A stretch of 64,000 bases of DNA from the NCBI GenBank assembly GCA_945901085.1, contig CAMDJV010000013.1, forward strand, positions 1 to 64,000, in the 5' to 3' direction. Under the pieces are notes generated by a model. That model was not told where the DNA came from, ran no database searches, and saw nothing but the letters and a program-made list of their open reading frames with translations. Numbering within the stretch: position 1 is the stretch's first letter; each line of letters starts with the position of its first letter. Position numbers and translations under genes: made by a program. Source of the stretch: Rhodovarius crocodyli (GTDB lineage: Bacteria; Pseudomonadota; Alphaproteobacteria; Acetobacterales; Acetobacteraceae). Below, one piece after another: positions 18,741-27,043 of the stretch.

Positions 18741-19041
18741 GGCTTTGTCCTTGGACGGTGTTGTTTTGCCGGATGCTGAACCATCCTTGCGTTATTGGCC
18801 ACTGGTTAAAAGAAGGGCTGCTGAGCCCTGGCACGGCTTTGCAGTCTCGCAGTTTGAGGCTCTAGGCAGCCCAGAAATCCCTGCCTACACTGCCCGATGA
18901 AAGCGCTTTCGCGCATCGCTGAGAGTCAAAAATCCATCCACGTCTTGGGTGGATGCACGGTGAGGAAACGAAAAATGGCCATCAGTCCCGCGGGCGGGTC
19001 GCGCCCGTCCCATGCATGCCGCTCACCGGAGGTTCGCGCCG
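18741..19041. other. Control region between the Bug gene and the catabolic operon
   Basis: This 301-bp divergent gap has no conventional gene. It contains the LacI-type palindrome at 18899-18910, a hairpin ATCCATCC/GGGTGGAT at 18932-18954 (one G-U pair) and a possible 24-codon leader frame from 18975. A TACACT hexamer at 18886 could be a -10 element but lacks a convincing -35. Confidence 0.5.
18899..18910. promoter_or_regulatory. Putative LacI/GalR-family operator GAAAGCGCTTTC
   Basis: A perfect 12-bp palindrome with a central CG, the form typical of LacI/GalR-family operators. It lies 143 bases before the first gene of an operon that itself encodes a LacI-family protein (26007-27038). Autoregulation by that protein is the simplest reading; direct evidence is absent. 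Confidence 0.65.
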
Positions 19042-19049
19042 GTGAATAG
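18975..19049 (+). CDS. Possible 24-residue leader peptide overlapping the thiolase start
   Basis: ATG at 18975 follows GAGG with 9 bases between. The frame runs 24 codons to a TAG that overlaps the GTG start of the thiolase gene by 8 bases. It could couple translation of the operon. Its product has no recognisable feature, and a chance frame is equally possible. Confidence 0.25.
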   Translation: MAISPAGGSRPSHACRSPEVRAGE

Positions 19050-20172
19050 TTTTCATGCCCTGAAGGATCGCATCGCGATCGTGGGTGTCGGCAATACGCC
19101 CTATGGCAATTTTCCCGAGATTGATGATTACGGGCTTGGCGCGCGCGCCTTCCGCAATGCCGTTGAAGATTGCGGCATTGAGAAGGACAAGATCGACGGC
19201 CTGCTGGTCTGCCGCGTGCCGCAATATGCCCGGATGGGTGAAATCCTGGGGCTGAACCCGCGCTGGACCATCCAGATGCCGCCGCATGGCCGCATGTCGG
19301 GCATGGCGATCATTGAGGCCGCGGCCGCGCTCGAGGCTGGGCTGTGCGATTACGCGGCGCTGATCTATGCCAATATCGGCCGCTCGCGCCGGGTGAATTA
19401 TGGTGGCGAGGAAAGCCCCGGCGTGTGGGACCCCTGGGGCTTCACCTCCCCAGGTGCGGCGCATGCGATGATGTTCCAGCGCCACAGCGCCCTCTATGGC
19501 ACCACCACGCGGCAATTGGCCGAAGTCTCGGTGGCGTTTCGCCACCATGCCTGCCTGAACCCGGCCGCGGTGATGAAGCAGCCGATCACGATCGATGATC
19601 ACGAGGCGGCGCGGCCGATCACCGAGCCGCTGCGGCTGCTCGACTACTGCCTGATCAATGATGGTGCCGTGTGCATCATCATGACCACCAAGGAGCGGGC
19701 GCGGGACCTGAAGAAGAAGCCGGTGATGATCTCCGGCATCGGTGCCCGCGAGGCCTATACCACCAGTTCCATCGGCAATTTCGATCTGAACTTCTGGTAT
19801 GACGAAATGCGTGACGTCGCCTCCCAGGCCTATGGCATGGCGGGCGTTGGGCCCTCCGATGTCGATGCGCTGATGTGCTATGACAATTTCAGCCCGACGG
19901 TGCTGTTCAGCCTCGAAGGCCTTGGGTTTTGCAAGCAGGGCGAGTCCGGCAGCTTTGTGGAAGGCGGCACGCTCAAGCTGGGTGGCAAGCTGCCAACCAA
20001 CACCGATGGTGGCCATCTCTCCAATTCCTACATGCAGGGCTGGGCCCTCAATATCGAGGCGGTGCGCCAGATCCGCGGCGAATGCGAGGCCCGCCAGGTG
20101 AAGAATGCCCAGGTGGTCCAGTATTGCGGCGCGACGCCTTGCTCGCGCTCGATCATCTATACGCCAGGTTGA
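19042..20172 (+). CDS. Thiolase-like protein lacking the nucleophilic cysteine (probable aldolase/acyl-CoA lyase subunit)
   Basis: The 376-residue protein has the thiolase fold: RIAIVGVGNTPYG at the start, then GLCDYAALIYANIGRS, and C-terminal blocks DVDALMCYDNFSP, GGHLSNSYMQGW and VVQYCGATPCSRS. The GTG start at 19042 is preferred because GGAGG lies just upstream. Where active thiolases carry C-(A/S)-S-G, this sequence reads R84-M-S-G, so the acyl-binding Cys is missing. Cys-less thiolase relatives such as Ltp2 pair with a DUF35 protein and act as retro-aldolases on CoA thioesters. A DUF35 gene follows after 11 bases, which supports that role here by inference. Confidence 0.82.
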   Translation: MNSFHALKDRIAIVGVGNTPYGNFPEIDDYGLGARAFRNAVEDCGIEKDKIDGLLVCRVPQYARMGEILGLNPRWTIQMPPHGRMSGMAIIEAAAALEAGLCDYAALIYANIGRSRRVNYGGEESPGVWDPWGFTSPGAAHAMMFQRHSALYGTTTRQLAEVSVAFRHHACLNPAAVMKQPITIDDHEAARPITEPLRLLDYCLINDGAVCIIMTTKERARDLKKKPVMISGIGAREAYTTSSIGNFDLNFWYDEMRDVASQAYGMAGVGPSDVDALMCYDNFSPTVLFSLEGLGFCKQGESGSFVEGGTLKLGGKLPTNTDGGHLSNSYMQGWALNIEAVRQIRGECEARQVKNAQVVQYCGATPCSRSIIYTPG

Positions 20173-20183
20173 AGGAGCTTCCG

Positions 20184-20600
20184 ATGCAAACCGCCATCGC
20201 TGCCAAGCCGCGCCCGAAGATTGACAATGTCTCCAGGGGTTTTTGGGACAATGCCCGTGCCGGCAAGCTCTCCATCCAGGCCTGCCGGGCCTGTGGCCAT
20301 TCGCATTTTCCCGGCTCCCCGGTCTGCCCCAAATGCCTCTCTGAGGATCAGGTCTGGGCAGAGGTTTCCGGCAAGGGCAAGCTGCTTTCCTGGGTGCGCT
20401 TCCACCGCGCCTATTGGGACAGTTTTCGTGACGACCTGCCTTATATCGTCTGCCTCGTCGGCCTCGATGAGGGGCCGCTGCTGGTGAGCAACCTCGTGGG
20501 AGTTGAGCCCGAGCAGATCACCATCGGCGCCGCCGTCGAGGTGGTGTTCGAGAAGGTGGATGATGAATTGACGCTGCCTAAATTCCGCATCTGCGACTGA
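20184..20600 (+). CDS. Zn-ribbon/OB-fold DUF35 protein, partner of the thiolase-like subunit
   Basis: This 138-residue protein has an N-terminal helix (RGFWDNARAGKL), a zinc ribbon with CRACGH and CPKC, and then an OB-fold beta region (GKGKLLSWVRFHRAYW onward). This is the DUF35 architecture of ChsH2-like subunits, which bind acyl-CoA and complete the active site of Cys-less thiolases. GAAGGAG 8 bases before the ATG is a strong ribosome binding site. Its tight spacing behind the thiolase-like gene indicates a complex. An open frame reaches further upstream but only inside the thiolase gene. Confidence 0.85.
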   Translation: MQTAIAAKPRPKIDNVSRGFWDNARAGKLSIQACRACGHSHFPGSPVCPKCLSEDQVWAEVSGKGKLLSWVRFHRAYWDSFRDDLPYIVCLVGLDEGPLLVSNLVGVEPEQITIGAAVEVVFEKVDDELTLPKFRICD

Positions 20601-20652
20601 CAGGCCCAAGCAAGGCGCGGGACAGCGCCGGGGCTACAAAGGGAGAAGATCA

Positions 20653-22227
20653 ATGAAGCGCTTCATTCTGATGGTGGCCCTGTTGCTGGGCCTGGCCGTG
20701 CCGGGGATTGCCATCGCGCAGGACCGTGCGACGACGCTGCGCGTGGTGGTGCATGCCAATCTGCAGATTCTTGATCCGGTCTGGACCACCGCCTTCATCA
20801 CCAATCGCCACGCCTATCTGATCTACGACACACTCTACGCCATGAATTCGCGCTTCGAGCCGTTGCCGCAAATGGCCGAGGGGCACGAGGTGCTGGAGAA
20901 TGGCCTCGTCTATCGGATCAAACTCCGCGAAGGACTTCGCTTCCATGATGGCTCGCCGGTGCGGGCGGCAGATGCCGTGGCCTCGCTGCGGCGCTGGATG
21001 GCGCGCGACGCGATGGGCCAGCGCTTGGGCTCGGTGACGAGCGCCATCGAAGCCACCGATGAGCGGACCTTCGAGATCCGGCTGCGCGAGCGTTGGGGCT
21101 TGGTGATCGAAACCCTGGCCAAAGCCTCCACCCCCGCCTTCATCATGCCTGAGCGCATTGCGATGACGCCGCCCAATACGCAGGTGACGGAGACGATCGG
21201 TTCGGGCCCCTTCATCTTCGTGCGCGATGAGTGGCGGCCGGGCAACCGCGTGGTCTATCGCCGCAACCCCGATTACGTGCCGCGGGCCGAGCCGGCCGAT
21301 TATATGTCCGGCGGCAAGCGGCCGCTGATGGAGCGCATCGAGTGGCTCTATATCCCCGACCAGAACACCGCGCTGGCGGCGCTGAATGCGGGTGAGATCG
21401 ACTATTACGAGGCGCCGCCGCTGGATTTCATCGCCAGCATGGAGCGCAACCGCAATATCCGCATCGTCAGTATCGATACGCTCGGCACCCAGGGGCTGAT
21501 CCGGCCGAACCACCTCTTCCCGCCCTTCAACGACCCGCGGGCGCGCCAGGCGCTGGCGCATCTGGTGCGGCAGGAAGACTATATGCGGGTGGTCGTGGGC
21601 AATCCGCGCCTCTATCAGAATTTCTGCGGCGCCTTCTTCCAATGCGGGTCGGGCAATGACACCGCCGTGGGCAGCGAGGCTTTCATGCGGCCCAATATCG
21701 ACCGCGCGCGGGAATTGCTGCGCGAGGCCGGCTATAATGGCGAGCGCATCGTGGTGATGCAGCCCACCGACCGGGCGCAGTACAATGCCGCCACCATGGT
21801 GCTGGTGCAGAGCCTGCGCCGGGCGGGCGTGAATGTGGATGTCCAGGCGATGGATTGGAGCACGCTTCTCTCGCGCCGGGCCAGCCGCAACCCGCCGGAG
21901 CAGGGCGGCTATCACCTCTTCATCACCACCCATGGCGGGCCGGATACCGCAGCACCGGTCTCAAACATCTGGTTCAACTCGCGCTGCGAGCGGGCCAATC
22001 CCGGCTGGGCCTGCGACATGGAACTCGACGCCATGGTGGCGGATTGGGCGCGTGAGAGCGACCCTGCCGCCCGACGTCCCATCCTGGAGCGCATCCACCG
22101 CCGTGCTTGGGAATCGCTGCCCTATATCCCTTATGGCCAATACACCCAGCCCATTGCGGTGCGGGCGAATGTCCAGGGGATCGTCGCGGCAGGCATGCCG
22201 GTCTACTGGAACATCGAGAAGCGCTGA
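20653..22227 (+). CDS. Dpp/Opp-type ABC transporter periplasmic binding protein (family 5)
   Basis: This 524-residue protein has a Sec signal peptide (about 1-22, ending AIAQ). Family-5 patterns include MAEGHEVLENGLVYRIKLREGLRFHDGSP, the RRNPDYVPR segment and a C-terminal WESLPYIPYGQYTQPIAVR. A cysteine pair (NFCGAFFQCG) may form a disulfide. AGGGAGA precedes the ATG. It is the ligand receptor for the permease and ATPase genes that follow directly. Although the family is called dipeptide-binding, the catabolic context suggests a small carboxylate, lactone or conjugate. Confidence 0.93.
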   Translation: MKRFILMVALLLGLAVPGIAIAQDRATTLRVVVHANLQILDPVWTTAFITNRHAYLIYDTLYAMNSRFEPLPQMAEGHEVLENGLVYRIKLREGLRFHDGSPVRAADAVASLRRWMARDAMGQRLGSVTSAIEATDERTFEIRLRERWGLVIETLAKASTPAFIMPERIAMTPPNTQVTETIGSGPFIFVRDEWRPGNRVVYRRNPDYVPRAEPADYMSGGKRPLMERIEWLYIPDQNTALAALNAGEIDYYEAPPLDFIASMERNRNIRIVSIDTLGTQGLIRPNHLFPPFNDPRARQALAHLVRQEDYMRVVVGNPRLYQNFCGAFFQCGSGNDTAVGSEAFMRPNIDRARELLREAGYNGERIVVMQPTDRAQYNAATMVLVQSLRRAGVNVDVQAMDWSTLLSRRASRNPPEQGGYHLFITTHGGPDTAAPVSNIWFNSRCERANPGWACDMELDAMVADWARESDPAARRPILERIHRRAWESLPYIPYGQYTQPIAVRANVQGIVAAGMPVYWNIEKR

Positions 22228-22233
22228 ACGATC

Positions 22234-23174
<941 letters not shown>

Positions 23175-23175
<1 letters not shown>

Positions 23176-24044
23176 TGAGCGCGACTCTCACCGCGGCCCC
23201 GCCGCGCAAGCCTGTGGGCCTGTTGCGGCGCATGCGGCGCTATCCACTGCCCAGCTTCGGCGCGCTTATGCTGATCGCCCTGGTGGCGACGGCGCTGGCC
23301 GCGCCATGGATCACCACGCATGACCCATTCGAGATGAATGTGGTCGACCGGCTGCAGCCGCCCAACGAGGAATACTGGTTCGGCACTGATGCCTATGGGC
23401 GCGACCTGTTCAGCCGCACCCTGCATGGTGGGCGGGTGTCGCTCGCCATCGGCATAGCCGTGGCCGTTGCGAGCACGCTGATCGGCCTGCTCATCGGTGT
23501 GGTGGCCGGCTATTTCCGCCTGGCCGATGCCATATTGATGCGGGTGATGGACGGGCTGATGGCCATTCCCGGCATTCTGCTCGCCATCGCGCTCATGTCG
23601 CTCACCCGGGCCAGCGTCGGGGTGGTTATTGTCGCCATCACCATCCCGGAAATTCCACGCGTGGTGCGCCTGGTGCGCGCGGTGGTGCTGACGGTGCGTG
23701 AGCAGGTCTATATCGAGGCAGCAACGGCCATCGGCACCCGTTTTCCCCGCCTGATGCTCAAGCATATCCTGCCCAATACCCTGGCGCCGCTGACCGTGCA
23801 GGCGACCTATATCGCCGCCTCCGCCGTGCTGGTGGAATCCTATTTGAGTTTTCTGGGCGTGGGCACACCGCCAGAGGTGCCGAGTTGGGGGAACATCATC
23901 GCCGAGGGGCGGCTTTATGTGCAGATCGCCTTCTGGAACATCCTCTTCCCCAGCGTCTTCCTGGCGCTGATGGTGCTCTCCATCAATATCCTCGGCGATG
24001 GCCTGCGCGATATGCTGGACCCGCGCCTGGCGCGGCGGTTGTGA
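23175..24044 (+). CDS. ABC transporter permease, DppC-like
   Basis: The 289-residue permease starts with a cytoplasmic segment, then one membrane helix and the DppC hallmark WFGTDAYGRDLFSRTLHGGRVSL. The coupling loop is EAATAIGTRFPRLMLKHILPNT and the C-terminus ends NILGDGLRDMLDPRL. It pairs with the preceding DppB-like protein to form the pore. Its stop overlaps the start of the first ATPase gene by one base. Confidence 0.95.
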
Positions 24045-25042
24045 TGGCGGAGGTGGTTCTCGCCGTTGAGGGGCTGCGCACCGAATTCGCCACCGGCGAG
24101 GGGGCGCCCATTGTCGCGGTGGATGATCTCTCCTTCACCGTGCGCCGTGGCGAGACGCTGTGCATCGTGGGTGAGTCCGGTTGCGGCAAGAGCCTCACCG
24201 CGCTGTCCATCCTGCGGCTGCTGCCGCGCCCCTATGGGCGGATCGGCGCCGGCCGGGTGCTGCTCGATAATCAGGACCTGGCGCGGATCAGCGACGCGGA
24301 AATGCGCGGTATTCGCGGCCGCGCGATCTCGATGATTTTCCAGGAGCCCATGAGCAGCCTGAACCCGGTGCTGACCATTGGCCGGCAAATCGCCGAGACG
24401 GTGATGGTGCATGAGGGGCTCGCCTGGGATGCCTGCATGGCGCGCGCGCTGGAGATGCTGCGCCAGGTGCGCATTCCGGAGCCCGAGCGCCGCCTGCATG
24501 AATACCCTCACCAACTCTCCGGCGGCATGCGGCAGCGGATCATGATCGCCATGGCCCTCGCCTGCCGCCCCCGCCTGCTGCTGGCCGATGAGCCGACCAC
24601 CGCACTCGATGTGACCATCCAGGCGCAGATTCTCGACCTGATCCGGGAGTTACAGGAGCAGACAGGCACGGCGGTGATTCTGATCACCCATGACCTGGGC
24701 GTGGTGGCGGAAATGGCCGAGCGCGTGCTCGTTATGTATGCCGGCCATAAGGTGGAGGAAGGCAGCGTCGAGGAGATTTTCGACGCGCCAACCCATCCCT
24801 ATACCCGCGGCCTGATGGCGGCGATGCCGCATTTGAGCGGGGGGCAGGGGCATCGGGGCCGGCTGAACGAAATTGCCGGCGTGGTGCCGGCGCTCAATGC
24901 CCGCCCGCCCGGCTGTGCCTTTGCGCCGCGCTGTGATCTCGCCACCGATCAATGCCGCATCACCGCGCCGCCCATTGTCAGCGTGGGTGGCACCCATTCG
25001 GTGGCCTGCTGGGTGACCGCTGGCCAGGAGGCAGGGGTATGA
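24044..25042 (+). CDS. ABC transporter ATPase, DppD-like
   Basis: The 332-residue ATPase has Walker [10 protein letters not shown]-loop [10 protein letters not shown], signature LSGGMRQRI and Walker [10 protein letters not shown]. The C-terminal oligopeptide-transporter extension is [17 protein letters not shown], whose cysteines match those that bind an Fe-S cluster in DppD relatives. It powers uptake together with the next ATPase. The ATG at 24044 overlaps the DppC-like stop; a longer frame upstream is only within that gene. Confidence 0.95.
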   Translation: MAEVVLAVEGLRTEFATGEGAPIVAVDDLSFTVRRGETLCIVGESGCGKSLTALSILRLLPRPYGRIGAGRVLLDNQDLARISDAEMRGIRGRAISMIFQEPMSSLNPVLTIGRQIAETVMVHEGLAWDACMARALEMLRQVRIPEPERRLHEYPHQLSGGMRQRIMIAMALACRPRLLLADEPTTALDVTIQAQILDLIRELQEQTGTAVILITHDLGVVAEMAERVLVMYAGHKVEEGSVEEIFDAPTHPYTRGLMAAMPHLSGGQGHRGRLNEIAGVVPALNARPPGCAFAPRCDLATDQCRITAPPIVSVGGTHSVACWVTAGQEAGV

Positions 25043-26010
25043 CACCGGTCCTGCAGGTGGAAGGCCTAGTCAAGCATTACGGCATTCGTGGTGGCCTCTT
25101 TGGGCGCACCATAGGCCATGTGCGTGCGGTGGATGGCGTCAGCTTCAGCATTGCTCCGGGCGAAACTTTGGGCCTGGTGGGCGAAAGCGGATGCGGCAAA
25201 TCCACCGTGGGCAAATCCGTGCTGCGCCTGGTGGAGCCCAGCGCCGGGCAGATCATCCTGGAGGGTGAGGACATTACGGCGCTCGACCGCGTCGGGATGA
25301 TCGCCAAGCGCCGGCGCATGCAGGTCATCTTCCAGGACCCTTATTCTTCGCTCAATCCGCGCATGACCGCGGGGGATATCGTGCAGGAGCCCCTGATCAA
25401 TTTCGCCATCGGCAGCCGGGCCGAGCAGCAGGAGCGCGTGGCCGCGCTCTTCGCGCGCGTTGGCCTGCGGCCGGACCAGCGGGGGAATTACCCGCATGAA
25501 TTCTCCGGCGGCCAGCGCCAGCGCCTCGGCATCGCCCGTGCGCTGGCGTTGGGCCCCAGCATCATCATCGGCGATGAGCCGGTCTCCGCACTGGATGTCT
25601 CAGTGCAGGCGCAGGTCATCAATCTGATGGTCGATCTGCAGGAGGAGCTGAAACTCAGCTACCTCTTCGTCGCGCATGATCTGGGCGTGGTGGAGCATAT
25701 CAGCCATCGCGTGGCGGTGATGTATCTGGGCAAGATCGTGGAGATCGCGCCGCGCCAATCGCTTTTCGAAGCACCGCGCCATCCTTATTCGGAGGCGCTG
25801 CTCGCGGCGGTTCCGGTCGCCCATCCACGGCTGCGGCGCAAGCGCGTGGTGCTCCGCGGCGATGTGCCCAGCCCAATCAATCCACCACCGGGTTGCCGCT
25901 TTCACACCCGCTGCCCGATTGCCGTGGCCCGGTGCCGCGAGGCTGAGCCGCCCTTGCTGGCGGACGCTTCCGGCCATGCCGTGGCCTGCCATCTTCGGGC
26001 CCCGGCGTGA
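25039..26010 (+). CDS. ABC transporter ATPase, DppF-like
   Basis: The 323-residue ATPase has Walker [11 protein letters not shown]-loop [10 protein letters not shown], signature [15 protein letters not shown] and Walker [13 protein letters not shown], with the family C-terminal extension [18 protein letters not shown]. It forms the heterodimeric motor with the DppD-like protein. The start overlaps the previous stop (ATGA), and its own stop overlaps the GTG start of the LacI-family regulator, so regulator and importer are made from one mRNA. Confidence 0.95.
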   Translation: MTPVLQVEGLVKHYGIRGGLFGRTIGHVRAVDGVSFSIAPGETLGLVGESGCGKSTVGKSVLRLVEPSAGQIILEGEDITALDRVGMIAKRRRMQVIFQDPYSSLNPRMTAGDIVQEPLINFAIGSRAEQQERVAALFARVGLRPDQRGNYPHEFSGGQRQRLGIARALALGPSIIIGDEPVSALDVSVQAQVINLMVDLQEELKLSYLFVAHDLGVVEHISHRVAVMYLGKIVEIAPRQSLFEAPRHPYSEALLAAVPVAHPRLRRKRVVLRGDVPSPINPPPGCRFHTRCPIAVARCREAEPPLLADASGHAVACHLRAPA

Positions 26011-27038
26011 GCATAGCGGCGCGGCCGAAGGTGCGGCTGGAGGAGGTGGCGCGGATGGCGGGGGTCTCCGCGGCCACCGTCTCCCGCGCGCTGAATACCC
26101 CAGGCCTCGTCAGCCCGGAATTGCGGGCCAGGGTGGACAATGCCGCCCGGACACTCGGTTATGTCGCGCATGGTGCGGCCCGGGCGCTGGCCTCGCGCCG
26201 CTCGCGCGTGCTGGGCGCTGTGGTCCCCACCCTCGCCAATACCATCTTCTCCGAGGCGATCAGCGCCTTCCAGCACCGGCTGGAGGCCGATGGCTACACC
26301 ATGCTGCTGGCCACCTTCGAGTATGATGCGGCGGTCGAGTACCGCAATGTGCGCACCATGGTAGAGCGTGGTGTGGATGGCCTCATGCTGGTTGGCGTGT
26401 CGCATGGCAAGGCGCTTTATGATTTGCTGGAAGCATCCGGCACCCCCTTCGTGCAGACCTGGGCGCCGCCCAAAGCCAGCCCATACCCCACCATCGGCTA
26501 CGACAATGCGGCGCTGGCCCGGATTGTGGTGGACCATTTGGTCGGGCTGGGGCATCGCGATATTGGCGTGATCGCCGGATTGACGGGGCATAATGACCGG
26601 GTGCGCGCGCGCATCGCCGGCATCAGGGCCGCGATGCGCCGCCATCGCCTTCCGCTGCCGGCGGAGCGGGTTGTCTATACCAGCTACCGGATCGATGCGG
26701 TGCGCGCCGCCTTCCGTGAGATGCAACAGCGCGGCCCCATGCCCACGGCGCTGGCGGCCAATAATGATATCGTGGCGCTGGGCCTGCTGCTTGAGGCGCA
26801 GGCGCAGGGCATTCGCGTGCCACGGCAACTCTCCATTGTCGGTGTCGGCGATCTGGAGATGGCCGGGCATCTGCATCCACCGCTCACCACCATCCGCACA
26901 CCCAAGCGCAGCATTGGTACCCTGGCCGCCGAATACCTGCTGGCCCGTGTTGGTGATCGCCCGATTGGCCTGCCGGCTGAACTCCCATTGGAACTCGTGG
27001 TGCGCGGCACCACCGCGCCACCCCACCGCAAGGACTAG
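26007..27038 (+). CDS. LacI/GalR-family transcriptional regulator
   Basis: This 343-residue protein has an N-terminal helix-turn-helix ([21 protein letters not shown]) with the hinge [17 protein letters not shown] periplasmic-binding-like sensor domain follows, with the family motifs [21 protein letters not shown] and a C-terminal PLTTIRTP segment. It uses a GTG start that overlaps the ATPase stop. The likely binding site is the palindrome GAAAGCGCTTTC at 18899 in front of this operon. The inducer is probably the pathway substrate or a CoA-free intermediate, but the sequence does not show which. Confidence 0.9.
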   Translation: MSIAARPKVRLEEVARMAGVSAATVSRALNTPGLVSPELRARVDNAARTLGYVAHGAARALASRRSRVLGAVVPTLANTIFSEAISAFQHRLEADGYTMLLATFEYDAAVEYRNVRTMVERGVDGLMLVGVSHGKALYDLLEASGTPFVQTWAPPKASPYPTIGYDNAALARIVVDHLVGLGHRDIGVIAGLTGHNDRVRARIAGIRAAMRRHRLPLPAERVVYTSYRIDAVRAAFREMQQRGPMPTALAANNDIVALGLLLEAQAQGIRVPRQLSIVGVGDLEMAGHLHPPLTTIRTPKRSIGTLAAEYLLARVGDRPIGLPAELPLELVVRGTTAPPHRKD

Positions 27039-27043
27039 ACCGA

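Noticed and set aside
19042-20172. Ordinary acetyl-CoA acetyltransferase
   Set aside because: The nucleophilic cysteine position is Arg84 and the gene is paired with a DUF35 protein.
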